Positions 17,911 through 29,800 of a DNA stretch of 64,000 nucleotides are shown here, one piece after another. Source of the stretch: Pycnococcus provasolii. Its lineage: Eukaryota > Chlorophyta > Pseudoscourfieldiophyceae > Pseudoscourfieldiales > Pycnococcaceae. The notes beneath the pieces are model-generated. The model ran no database searches. It was not told where the DNA came from and was given only the letters and a program-made list of their open reading frames with translations. The DNA lies in contig OW568896.1 in the NCBI GenBank assembly GCA_938743325.2, forward strand, positions 341,001-405,000, written 5' to 3'. Position 1 is the stretch's first letter, and each line of letters starts with the position of its first letter. The position numbers were made by a program, and so were the translations under genes.

Positions 17911-19560
17911 TTAGTACAGCGTGATGCGGTCACCCGTCCAACCAGCCTGATCAGACCACGAACGCCATGAACTGTCCTTGCGAGCAAACGCATTCGCCGC
18001 GTCGACGTACGCATGGAATACGCCAGCCTCGCCAGTGTCGCGCCTAAACTGAGACTCGTTCGGCTCAACGGTGTCGTAGTAATGGTACGGAACGCGCTTG
18101 TTTCCCGGCGACGAGTCCTTCCAATTCTTCTGGAAACCGTACACCGAAATGCGGCGGCACACGCTCGAAGCGAACAGCAGGCCGTAGAAGCCATTCGATG
18201 GTGCGCCAGCAACGCCCGCGCCAGACATCACATTCATCGCAAAGTAGTGGAACTCAGGGTCGATGACGAACACGAGAGGAAGGGCGTCGCGCACGCCGCT
18301 CGGTGCCTTGGCACGAGCACGGCACATGCCTTGCATGAGATCAAGACCAACGCCGCTCGTCACGTGCTGCAGGCAAGCGCCGCCCTCGTCCATCACGCCG
18401 TCGTCGTGGAACGCGAAGTGCTCGCTGTTCGTCAAACGCCACGTCGTTCGAGATCCCACCTTGGCCTCGAAGCCGTGCACGGGCCCGCCATTAAAACGCA
18501 AGATGGCTGTGTGCGCGTCGATTTCCGCGCCATGGCGTTTGATCGCGAGACCACCGCCGTTGCCAACCACCGCACACGAATCAAGCCATGGTCGATCAGC
18601 GCCCTCCTGGCCGCCGTTCGCACGGCGCGACACCAGCATGCGCACAGGATCGTCTTTCGGGAGTGCGCCGCATGACTCGAAGAGTGGCGGTAATGCGCCG
18701 GCGTGATCCCACTTGAGCGTCTTCGTGGAACGCTCCGCCTTGCCTCTAGCAGCTCGCCGTGCGCGACCTTCGGCTGTTAGCACCTTCGGAACCTTGAGCA
18801 CGTCGCCGACGTTCCACTTGGTGTGCGACAGCACATATGCACCGGCATATCCCTGGAGCACCTTCGCCGTGAACGTCGGCGTTGATAATTGTGTGGCTGG
18901 AGCCGACGCGGCGGAGCCAACCCCGTGTCTCGGTGATGACTGTGCTGCCGCCGCTGACGACGCCGCTGCTGACGACACCAACGCGGTTGCAGCGCCTCTA
19001 GCGGCTCTTCTCGCCGGCGGCGCCATCGCGATCAATCCGTGGCTGACGACGTTCGTTCCACGCCGTGTGAGTGCGCCCATGTTGATGAGCTGCACCTGCG
19101 TTCTCTGCCTGAATCGCGGCGCTTTCGTCGTTTGTAGTCTCGGCGCCGGCGCGTATGCGTTCCTGAGCGCGTCTAGGAGCTCAGCTCTCTGCGCCGCCGC
19201 CGTCTGCGCCCTGACAGCCTGCAGCCTGGACGTGGTCGTCGACGTCGTCGGCATCGCCGTCTGTAGTGCATTGTCGTTTTCCGCCAGCCCCGTGGCACCT
19301 TTTCTGCCTTGCGCTTGCAGGTTGTTGCGTAGCGTGTTCCCTAAGGCTGCCTTGTTGGTTCTGTGTTTCCACTTCAGGTAAGACTTTTCGTACGCGATTC
19401 CTCTTGCGTGGTGTGCGGATCCTGCGAGCATGCCCACGAGGGAGACGGTCGCGAGTGCGAGAACTGCAATCACACCAAGCCGCGCACCTTTTAAGTGCTG
19501 CTGACTTGCAGGTTGCGTTCGTGATCCGACCCCGTGAGCATGAGACCGAGGTGCGTGCAT
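17911..19560 (-). CDS. GT29 sialyltransferase-like glycosyltransferase (549 aa)
   Basis: Type II Golgi-style membrane protein. A short cytosolic N-terminus is followed by one hydrophobic anchor (LGVIAVLALATVSLVGML, about 27-44) and a low-complexity Ala/Ser/Thr stem to about 240. The C-terminal catalytic part carries the family motifs. L motif: CAVVGNGGGLAIKRHG then IDAH--ILRFNGGP--GFEAKVGSRTT. S motif: PSNGFYGLLFASSVCRRISV then YGF. Motif III: YHYYD. A His in VFHAYVDAAN stands at the VS position, but the usual HxxxxE acidic spacing is altered. Animal members transfer CMP-sialic acid; plant and algal homologues exist with uncertain donors (CMP-Kdo-like sugars are discussed), so substrate is left open. 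The frame extends upstream from a TTG, but ATG 19560 gives a sensible type II anchor. Confidence 0.85.
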   Translation of the reverse strand: MHAPRSHAHGVGSRTQPASQQHLKGARLGVIAVLALATVSLVGMLAGSAHHARGIAYEKSYLKWKHRTNKAALGNTLRNNLQAQGRKGATGLAENDNALQTAMPTTSTTTSRLQAVRAQTAAAQRAELLDALRNAYAPAPRLQTTKAPRFRQRTQVQLINMGALTRRGTNVVSHGLIAMAPPARRAARGAATALVSSAAASSAAAAQSSPRHGVGSAASAPATQLSTPTFTAKVLQGYAGAYVLSHTKWNVGDVLKVPKVLTAEGRARRAARGKAERSTKTLKWDHAGALPPLFESCGALPKDDPVRMLVSRRANGGQEGADRPWLDSCAVVGNGGGLAIKRHGAEIDAHTAILRFNGGPVHGFEAKVGSRTTWRLTNSEHFAFHDDGVMDEGGACLQHVTSGVGLDLMQGMCRARAKAPSGVRDALPLVFVIDPEFHYFAMNVMSGAGVAGAPSNGFYGLLFASSVCRRISVYGFQKNWKDSSPGNKRVPYHYYDTVEPNESQFRRDTGEAGVFHAYVDAANAFARKDSSWRSWSDQAGWTGDRITLY

Positions 19561-19589
19561 AGCTTGCAGCTCCGATACGGTCTTAAGCA

Positions 19590-19608
19590 AAGAAACAGCC
19601 GGCCGCTT
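19590..19608. repeat. 19-mer repeat copy 1
   Basis: AAGAAACAGCCGGCCGCTT, ending 30-48 bp upstream of the GT29-like ATG. An identical copy is at 20175-20193. Confidence 0.8.
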
Positions 19609-20174
19609 ATAGGCGAGCCAATGAGAAAAATAATACGAAGGAGGCGACGCAGCAGAGACAAGCAGCAGTCAGCAAGTGCAGGTAATGGCCCCAGGCGAAT
19701 CACAAGTCACTGTGCGACCGGTGCACCTTTTGGTGATGTTGACACACACGAATAATAATTGACGCGCGAAGAATAAAATAATAAAATGACGCCCAATAAT
19801 GATGATGCGGAAGATGGAGGAGATGGAAAAGTGGGGGTAAAATTCATGCTGGACCCGTGGTGCAAGGGTGGTTCCCCGTTCATGCGTTCGTCCTCCTGTT
19901 GCCTGTGGTTGCCTGTGGTTGGTTTTGTACTTTTGGGGGGTGAGGCTTTGCACTCCCTTCTCCCTTCTCAGTCACCTCTGGTCACTCGGGTCACTCCTCT
20001 GGCTGTCTGGTGCCTGTCCTTATTCTTTTGTGCCGTCTGTCTCTCTCCCTGGCACCTGGTCATCAAGAACTCAAGACGCACTCCCCTAGGTCTCGGCCTC
20101 CACTCAAGACGTCTGGATTCTGGAGTTGACGTCTTGAAACCCACTGTACGGTACCGGTACATACTGTAACTTGC

Positions 20175-20216
20175 AAGAAACAGCCGGCCGCTTGCGAAGT
20201 GTTTCTTGCAAGAAAC
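20175..20216. repeat. 19-mer repeat copy 2 plus 16-bp palindrome
   Basis: AAGAAACAGCCGGCCGCTT is followed after seven bases by GTTTCTTGCAAGAAAC, a perfect palindrome that repeats AAGAAACAGCC again. It lies 600 bp from the first copy, in the same divergent spacer. Confidence 0.8.
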
Positions 20217-20876
20217 AGCCCCTCCCTCACAGGCTCGTTAACACCTGAAGAACCGTGTCATAAGACGGAATATTTATTTTTTCAGGAGTTATGGTAGTAC
20301 TGTACCCTAGTACTTGTGAGAAGGCGAAACTGGCCAGCGTCGCGTTTTCTTGACCAGTCCCATGGGTGAGGTAGCCGTAGCCCGTACCAGGTGCCCACTC
20401 CCTCGCCGGCCTCCTCGGCTCCTCCTCCCCGCCTTCTTCTGCCCAAGAGGCCGAAGAGGACCGAGGCCGAGAGAACAGGCCGAGAGACCAAAGCAAGAGC
20501 CTGCTTTACCACGTGGTAAGGCCATGTGCAAGCAACAGGTATTACCGTATTGGTAAAGTGAAGTAACACGGTCATGAGGCAAGGCCCCCTCAACACTCAA
20601 CCTCTGGCAAGTCCGGCAAGGTAGTCCGGCAAGTCCGCTTCAAAGGAATGGGGATTCGAAAGTAGAAAGTCGTCGCGTAGTCAACCAACCAGGCAGGCCA
20701 GGCAGGCCGACCACCTGGGTCCCAGGTCTCGTTCCTCCGGCCGTGTCATGCTGGTGGCCTGGTGGTCGAAGATTCGTGGCTTAACCCCTTAACGAAACCC
20801 CGAATTAATCGAATCCCACCTCTTTTTTTATAAACTAAGTTTGTTCGCCTTAAGGGAAGTCCCTTTCGAAGTCGTC

Positions 20877-23800
20877 ATGGCGGACGACGGGAATCCTGAC
20901 GGGGAGGGACATGTTGTGGCTGAAATGTCTGTGCCTGTGATGGAGTCGCAGTCGTCAATCTCTGGAATCTCTGGTGTACCTGCTCAGGCTCAGGCTCATG
21001 GTCCTCCTCAGGGTCGAAAGTGGAGTGCCTCGTCTTCCCATGGCGCATCATCCAGTATCGCGTCAGGGGTCTCTTCCCAGGGGTCTCTCCTTAAGGGGTC
21101 GAAGCCTCGTCTTGCAAGGGAGAAGTCTTCTTCAGGGAGGTTGAAGTTGAAGAAAAGTCACAGCGTACATAAAAGCTCACATAATAGTAGGCGTGCGGAG
21201 AAAATGGCCGCCGTTCGTCCTGTCGTGGAATTTCAAGTCGACTTCGTCCTGCCGGGGGGATGGAAGGTGAAACGCTTGCCTGAAAGAGGGGCGGTGTACA
21301 CCAAGAAACCAAGGGAGCAAGAAGCCACACACGCGCTCAGGCTCGAGCAGGATTTCGTCGAGAAAACCAGAGCCATGCGCGAGGAGGCTATGGCGAAGAA
21401 AGCGGAACGGGACGCTCTCGTCTTGCAGATGCGCGCTGCCGACGAGGCGATGAAGAAGCGGCACGCAGAGCTGGCAGCCGCAAAGGGAGCGGCGGGGAGC
21501 CCAACCACGAAGGGCAAAAAGGGAAAAAAAGGAAAGGGCAAGGAGAAGGAGAAGGAGAAAGATCGGTCGCCGTCGCCGACAAAGGCGCAGGCGCAGGCGC
21601 AGCAGGATAAGCCGTTGGACAGGCCCGCCTGGATGGACGTTCCCGACGTCGACACGAACGTGGGCGTGTACCCCGACCCCGTGCAGAGGGCGAACATGCG
21701 AGGCGCGCACAGGTACACGCATGAGGTGCTCACGTTGCCCATCGCGAAAAAGCTGCTAGACGAAGTCGACGAGCCGTTCCTCCCCGTGCTCTACGACGCG
21801 TGTCTGAGCATGATACACGAAAAGAAGAAGAGTACCGCCGCCGCGGGCAAAAAGGAAAGCTCGGCCGCCGACGACGCGGCTCACTTCAAGCCTATCGCCA
21901 CGCACGTCAACCAGATCAAACAGTCGGACGGCGGCAAGACCATCGAGACGAGGAAGCTTATGCAAGGCCAGGAGGTTCGCCTGCGTGTCGTCGTTCCGGA
22001 CTTTGCATGTCCAAAGTGGAACGTTGACACCGGTCGCGAAGAAATCGTCTGGAGAGAGCACTTGCGTCTTGAGAATGGAGAGGAAGACGCGGACGCGGAA
22101 GCTGCTGCGGATGACGGACAGCAAGATGAAGATGCCGCCGTCGCGTCCACGGAAATGGACGGCGGCGACGCCGCAGCAGGCACCTCAGGTGCGTCGCACG
22201 ACGCACATGAACCAGCAATGGCGCAGGGCACAGGCACTGACAACAACGCGTCGAATGGGCCAACCGGACGCCCATTTGGATTCCGCGCGGGTGAGCTTGA
22301 CTACCTTAGCGAGGACCCTACGAAGCTCGATGACCCTCACGTCAACACGCTCGTCCGACAGGCGAAGCTGTTCAATTTGTGCGGAGAGAGCCTCACGGAA
22401 AGCGAGGCGGAGCAGATTGACAAATTTGCGTGGCTGCTCTACACGGTGGACGACCTCTCCGACCATCGCGACAAGGTTGAGGAAATTCAGAATGAAAAAG
22501 GCTTGCACAAGTGGATTGACGAAAGGCCTTTCTCTCCCGAAACGCTACGCGCGAAGGCTCGATCAGAGCTGCGCAAACGTGCTTTGGACCCATCCAGCGC
22601 ACTTCGTGGAGGATTCTTTGAGGCGGCGCATGGTCTGTGGGAACTTGCGGTGCACTACTCAGGCGAGTTTGTTTGGGAGGACTGTCAGGCTCTTGCAAAG
22701 TGCCTCGAAAGAGGACCGCCATGCGCCAAGTGGGCTGCGGCAGCATGCATCTGGAAGCTTTCTGCCAAGGCTGGACAGCGCATGTTGCTTGCTGAAGCAG
22801 GATGTGTGGAGCTTGTCATCGACACAACTCGCACAGCCTGCGGCTGGAAGAGCCCGCTTGTTGTCGAGTTGGAAGACAAATATGCAAAGCTTCACTTTTG
22901 GCGAGACCGAATTCTGTACCACTGCCTAGGTGCGCTCAATGTGCTCTCCGTTGACAGGGTGACGCGCAGTCGTGCGTACAAGCACGAGCCAGACTTTTCG
23001 ACAATGATGAGCGTTGCGAACATGTTCGTGTCCAAATTGACACACGAGGTGGAGAGATATGTCGACAATGGAGTTTCGGTTTACGCGCAAATTCGTGCTG
23101 TTCGCCGACTTCAGCGAGAGTTCCGGGACCTCCTTGCTCGAAGAGGGTTTATCAAGCTTGGCAATAAGGAAGGGCGGGTGTTAAAGGACGATATTTTTGA
23201 GGGTGAAGGCGAAGGTGCGGAGGAACGCGTGCGCCGCGGCGATGTTGGCAATAAGGATGCAATGCTCGCAAAGGCACTTTCCCTCAAGAAACATGCAGAG
23301 GAGGACTCAAAGGAGGCACAGGCACAAGAGCAGGAGATGGAACAGCCGCAGGGTGAAGATGGCGAAGAAGACACAGCGAATGCGAGTGCGGAACAACCAA
23401 TTGATGGCGACGCACCTCAGGATGGTTGGTTTCAAGAGGATGATCCACATCGCGCCGAGTTCGAGAGAGCATTTGACGAAGACAACACTGAGGACAATGT
23501 CAAGTTGGCGCAGAGGATACAGTCTATGGAAAGCCAAAACGATGCTGCGACGGTCGCCAAGACGATTGAGAATGATGGCGACAGTGACAGTGACGATGAA
23601 AAGAAGCATCAGAGACCTGAAGTGAAAGACGAGATACTCAAGATGATGCCATACAATCCACTCGATGGTTACAAGTTCCTCAACACTGTAGAATTTCCAA
23701 TCGGCCGCAAGCGTCAGCTGAGCGCTGAGATCCTGTATTCGATGCTGCACAGAGACTCACGAGCCCGGCACGACTTCTGCCAAGCCGATGGTATTCGACA

Positions 23801-26800
23801 GCTCATGCCGTTGCTTCACAGCGCGAACAAACAAGTGAGCTTTATAGCATGCATGATTCTCGCCAATTTCGCACTTGATCGCAACCTTGCAAAGGTGATC
23901 GCGGAAACGGGAAAGTCGCTGCGTCTTTTCGATGAGCTGCTCTACCAAATATCTGTTTGTATGGACAAGTTGGACCTCTTCGCGATAGATGGATTGCATC
24001 AATTTCAAGATGACACGGGCGAGGGGGAGCTAGAGATTACGCAAGTGGATGACGATGTGGAAAATATCACGATGCTGCTAGAATCGTCCGCTTGCGCGAT
24101 GTGGGGCATCGGGATGTCTTTGATCGAGGTTGCTAAGTATGACGAGCCGGCCGTTGATGCAACGCGCATTGCGCGACTTTCTTTCCTGGGCAGCCGCTGC
24201 CTGGCAACACCAGGAGTGGGACACTCCACCCAGTCCATAGCTGGATGTCTTGCCGCCTTCAGTCGTCATCGCCCGACGAGTCGCCTGATGGCGGATCAGA
24301 TTGACCCTGACAACGAAATGCACGAATTTGGCGACGTGGATGATGCCCTGCGCTCTCTCCTTCGACCACCAATTGACCGACCGGGAGTCACGAAGCGAGG
24401 CACGGGCTGGGTGCGCGCAACAGCTGCTGCTGCGGTGGGTTGCCTGGCTGCACACCAATACGAGCGCGGCGAGGAGCCTGTGCAGCTTCTGGAGGAGGAG
24501 GATGTTGAAACGAGTAGGTGTCTGTATGGCCCGAACCGGGATGTGCTAGTCAAATGCGGGCTCGTGCATTCGATTCTTGATGCGCAGTTGGCAAAGACGT
24601 GGCTGAATGAGGCGCGCGCTGCTCTCAATCAAGCTGCCGCAGCGAGCATCATGCTGCTGTCGACTGCCGGCGAAGGTTGGAGTGATCTCGAAATCCGCGA
24701 TACCTTTAAATGGTCTGCCCTCGATGAAGCTCTCGATGTTCTCGAGTTCCTAGCTGCCGCTCTATGGGTACTTTGCCGCCACGATGGCTTGCGCGCGCGC
24801 CTGCTGAATATGCATGCGGACGATGTGACCGAGGCGGCAAAAGAAGCTGCTGGAATACCATCGGAAAACGAAAAGAAACCTCACGTCACGTTCGAACCAC
24901 TGGGAAGTTTGGCTAGCCTGGTTGACAATGTGCTCTCAGACATGCTGGAACTTGCTCATGGTAACCACACCAGTGCATACTACGGAGTGGAAAACGTTGT
25001 GGAGATTATCGAAAATCCGCCTTTTAGCTTTAATTCCATACGCTTGCAGGAAGTGGATTGGTTTGACAGCCTCGATAGTCGTGTTCAGAAATCTCGCCAA
25101 AAAATGGCTTCTGTTGTGAAGTTGACCAAGATGACAACCTCAAGCGCTCTAGATCTTTTGGGGGATTTCACAGATAGTCAAGCGGATAGTCAGGCCAAGG
25201 TGGTTGACAATGAGGTCACTGCTAGCGGCGAACTTACGAAGCCTGCTTTCATTTCAAGGTCTGAAACGCTCAAGAGAACCATGCCCGATCATGGAGTTGG
25301 TCCCGAGGCTGAGAAGAGATGGAACACACTCATGGGCCAGCATGCGCGTCGCAAGGGCATGGAGCCGGTCTCTTACACAACATGTGCGGCAAGCGCTCTC
25401 TCCTTCGCTATTGCATCGATCCACCTTCTCGTCCTCGGACCAGACGACGAACTAGATTTCCTATACCGCGACGACGATCTGTTCGCAATGGATGCGGGGC
25501 ACCTCTCGTGGTGGACCTCAAAACCCTTGCAGGGTGGTCTTCGACCCATCGCAGAGGGCTCGGGCATCCGCCGTGCACTGCGTTCAATCGCCAGTTGCAT
25601 CGGAAGCCTCCCGCTCGGCACCTTGAAGGAGGTTCATGACGGCTGGGGAACGAGATTTGCCTCCGGTCGAACAGGCGAGTGGGCGGTCGAAAGCACCGAC
25701 TACTTCCACACGATGCGACTCGCATGCGCCGCCTCGTGGGCCTTTGCCGCGGCAGATGCAGAGCTGAAGAGATGTTTGATCGAGGATGGCGTGCTAGAGA
25801 ATGTCATGCGAGTGGTCGAGTCGTGGGCACCGAGGGGATATGGAGCCAGTGCGGGCGACGACACGGCTCGTCGCATCGACTTGCCTGAGTGGGTGGAGTC
25901 GCCCGGCAAATTTACATCTCCAGGCTGGGGAGGAAGCGACCCTGCACCATCTGCCATGCGCATCGCGATCGGCTTGCTCGTGCACCTCTGCAGGCAGCAA
26001 GCTGATTCAAGTGTCGTTGAAAGCGAGAAGAAGCTCCTGCACAAGATAGGCATCGTCAGATTGAGCACCGCGCTTGGTGCTGCGGCGGCGTATGGTCATG
26101 TTCGAGATGTGAGGATGGCGGATGCTGCATGCGCAGCCTGTGTCTGGATCGCGCATGCCGCTGGGCCAGAAGGACGTGCTGAGATGGTGTCGTCGAATTT
26201 CGTGGTGCGAATGTTCGATGTGGTGCGAGCGTGCTACGTGCGCGCCGAGCGAGACGAGGCACGCTGGCTCGAGTGTGGATGGGGCTACGCTGGTGCGCAC
26301 ACGGAGGCAGTCATGCGAGTTGGTGATCTCGCGCTGACAGCTCTCGTGAATCTTTCTGTCGAATGCCCTTCGGCACAGGAGGATATCTGCAAGCGTGGTG
26401 TTGTGACGCTTCTTCGCCTCTCACGGCAGGATCCAGACATCGAGCTCGCGGGACATAGCATAGAACTTGCGACGATGGTGCTCACAAATTGTGCGCTAAA
26501 CACCGCAAATAAGACGCGACTATACAAGCTCGAATTGCAGCGCAATCGCGTTAGCATCGTCTCGGAGGCTGCTGAAGCCGCGAATGAGCTACAGGGCCAG
26601 ATTGAGAGATCTCGCTCGAAGCGTGAGGCGTGGCGCGCCGAGGCTGAGAGACACGAAAAGAAGGGAGCGGGGATCAAGGCGATGGGGCGACGGTCGCAGA
26701 TTGGGCTAGGCGCTCACAAGCCAACAGAGGCGGAGGAGCGCCTTCTTGCGAAAAAAGCACACGCGGAAAAATTGAAGGAGCGCTTTCTCGAGTTCTCGGA

Positions 26801-29800
26801 GACGATTGGCACACCAAAGGCGCATGTCGTTGGCCGCGTTCTGCGCAGCGAGAATTCGCTCCTTCCAAAGCCTAAGGAGGATTGGGAAAAGTATGCGGAT
26901 CCAAACAGCGTTGAAATGCAGCAGCTTCGCCACCAGCGTGAGCAGGCCCGGCAGCACTGGAAGCAGAATCACTGGCCCGATCACATCCCCCCTCCGATCA
27001 GCGACACTGCGAAGCGCATGTCCAAGGAAGTTTCGATGGAAGACCAAAGGGAGCGTTTGAAGCGCCACAGCCGTCCATCAAGTCGTCAGTCGAAGGGCCG
27101 TGATCCTCGTCCAAGCACGCCTTTCGAGCGACTGGCGGAATCATTAAGTGAGCCTGAGCTAAACATGGTGTCTATGGGCATGTCTCCCTCTACCATGGTC
27201 GGACGCGCGACGGGAGAGAGCCTACGCACAATATCCCAGCGCATTCGATCGTCAAAGGCGCTCGGCCCTCTTCCACAGCCGATGGATGATTCTACGTTTC
27301 GGTCTCGTCAAGGGGCGGCACGGTGGTTGCCGAGACTCTCCAGGTACCATCACCGTGTCGACGGTGATGGGCTCGAAGAGGATGTGCGCCTGCTCATGTC
27401 TGCTGGCGCAGAATGCGGAGAATTGCTTCAGATGGAACGCCCCGTGGAAGTGGCTGCTTACTTTGAAGAGGTGTTCGACAACGCGGTGCAGCGTGCTACG
27501 AGTCGCCTTGAGCTTGTTGTTCCAGAAAACAGCTTGATGTTAACGCCGTTGACTCCGGCGGATGGTGCTACGGCGACCCCTGCAAACGGAGACGGCAATC
27601 AAGAGGATGGTGCAGAAGGTGCATCCCCAAGCCCTTCTGCACATGGCGCATTGAGTGCATCATCGCCAGGTCCAACCTCGCCTCAGCGAGGTGAAGGTGT
27701 AGATGAAGAGGCGGAACCTGAAGAAACGCCGATCGCGGGTGTGGAGGGGGAGATGGAAACGCCAGCCCCGGGACAGGACTCTGCAGCGGCATCAACAACG
27801 CGCCCACTGAGTCCAGAGGCGAGCCGCGCAAGACCACCAAGCACCCTAGGTGCACGTCCGCCGGTCTATCCGGCTCACCTGTCGGCGACCAGCACATTGG
27901 GCACTAAGATGATAAAGCCCCGCGAAGACGTGGAGGATGCCATGTCATCCTTGGGTGGGTATGGATTCTCCGGAATCCCGACACGCACGGAAAAAGGCGT
28001 CTACCGCGAGCTCGCGGCAAGGCCATTCTCCGCCGCGGATGTGCATGACTTATCTATGGGTGGCCGATTTGCCGACGAGGGACGGCCGCTCACGGTGATG
28101 CACGGAAAGAGAGGTGGTCAGCGAGGCGTTGAGGATTCCGCGCTTGGAATGCAAAATGACGGCGAAGGCAACGGCGACGTTGATGCGCAGCAGCTTGTTG
28201 CACAGACATCAAGTGTTAGTCTCAGGGCGGAAAGTGACCAGAGCGTTCGTGCCGTTGAGGCCACTGTTGGAAACAATACAGCAAGAGGTCCAGGCTTCCA
28301 CACACCTACCACCTTTAACTGGACGGAGAAGCAGAATGCAAAGAGGCGCGCTGCCATGGGGGATAGTGCCGAGTATTTTGATGACAAGATGGGCGATGAG
28401 GCAAGTATGAGCATTTTCCGGCACGTGCCGGGTTCTCTTGTCTACGAAGGCCTGATACCCACGTTCCCGCTCCCAAACGGGCGAGAGGCGCACTACTATT
28501 GGACAGCAAAGAAGGGGTGTGACTCGATCCTCGTTCCACTGGAAGGGCCCCCGTCGCGTCCGAAGAACCTGCTTGGCTTGGGAAAGATGTCTCTGCCGAG
28601 ACTGCCGCTATTCGATGCGCTGACTATGCCCACACAAAGAAGTGAATCGCAGTTGAAGATTGTTCCCTCCATCGGGCCCGATCCGACGCGCCATACGTTG
28701 CGCGACACGGGACGATTCGGGGATCTCGTCGATGACAACGTGCGCTTTGAGGTGCTTCCTAGGCGCGTGTACCGTGTCGACCTTAGCGTGGAGGAAATCG
28801 CGCCTCCGCCGCCAGAGGAGCGGCCTGTCTTCGACATCGACGCGTCTGTGTATGCGCCAAGACGCTTCAAAGAGGCGGACTGCAAGACTTACTGGGATAC
28901 CGAGGCCTGCCATCGTAAAATGTTCCAGTTTGATTGGCTCTTGATCTGCGATCGTTCGCGATTCCGCAAGTTCAGCGTCATTCAGGTGAAGGGTTCCGAT
29001 AAGAATGTGAACATTGGCGAGAATGCTCTCAAGCAGCTCAGAGAGTTTGTGCGCAATCACTACCACAAGATTATTGCAATGCACGCCTTCTATGCCACTC
29101 AGGGTACCGGACGTGGCTTTCGTATGACGCAGAACGCCTGGGAAAAGTTCACCGACGACAACAACCTGATCTCGGACAAATTCAATGCGCGAGATGCGAT
29201 CGAGCAATTCATCGTGGCCACGATCGTGGACAACGACGTAAAGTTGAAAGAGATGGGTGGGAACCTGCAGCGTGCCGGCTCGATGGGCCGACGAGAGTTT
29301 ATCGAGTGTCTGATTCGTTCTGCTGTATGGCTGTTCGGTCACGAGAAGAATCCGGACTCTCAGGACGAGCGAGCAAACACTCCGGAAGGTTGCATGGAGA
29401 TACTGTTTGAGAAGCACATCGACCCGAACATGAATCCGATGGTGAACTACTTTCTCCAACGCAATGACTTCCGAACGGAACGTCTTTATAATTTGGAGAT
29501 GGAGACCATGTGGAGGTCAGACTGCTCAGCTTTCGACCGCGGCGACGGCACGCTCGTTGCGATTCGGAAAGGTTTATGCCTCGAACTGCTCAAATATCTC
29601 TACGCTGAGCTTGGCGTGCGCCGAACGAAGCACGGAAAGGAGGTGCGCATGCCGCAGAAGGAGACTTGGATAGATCTCCTGTCAATGAAGCTTGGTATCG
29701 TAACCACGCAGTTGCAGTTCAGCCTGCAGGAGGCAATAATGTGCTACAAGGCTTCACAGATGGACGTGATTGATGACGTGCAGCATGGTGCGCGTTCGGA

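Larger units (their letters stand above)
19561..20876. other. Divergent intergenic region with duplicated 19-mer and palindrome
   Basis: A 1.3-kb spacer with no convincing gene. A 19-base sequence AAGAAACAGCCGGCCGCTT occurs at 19590-19608 and again at 20175-20193. A 16-bp perfect palindrome GTTTCTTGCAAGAAAC (20201-20216) follows the second copy. GTAC-rich strings (near 20150 and 20288) and a CCCCGAATTAATCGAAT stretch (about 20798-20815, roughly 65 bp before the next ATG) are also present. Confidence 0.6.
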
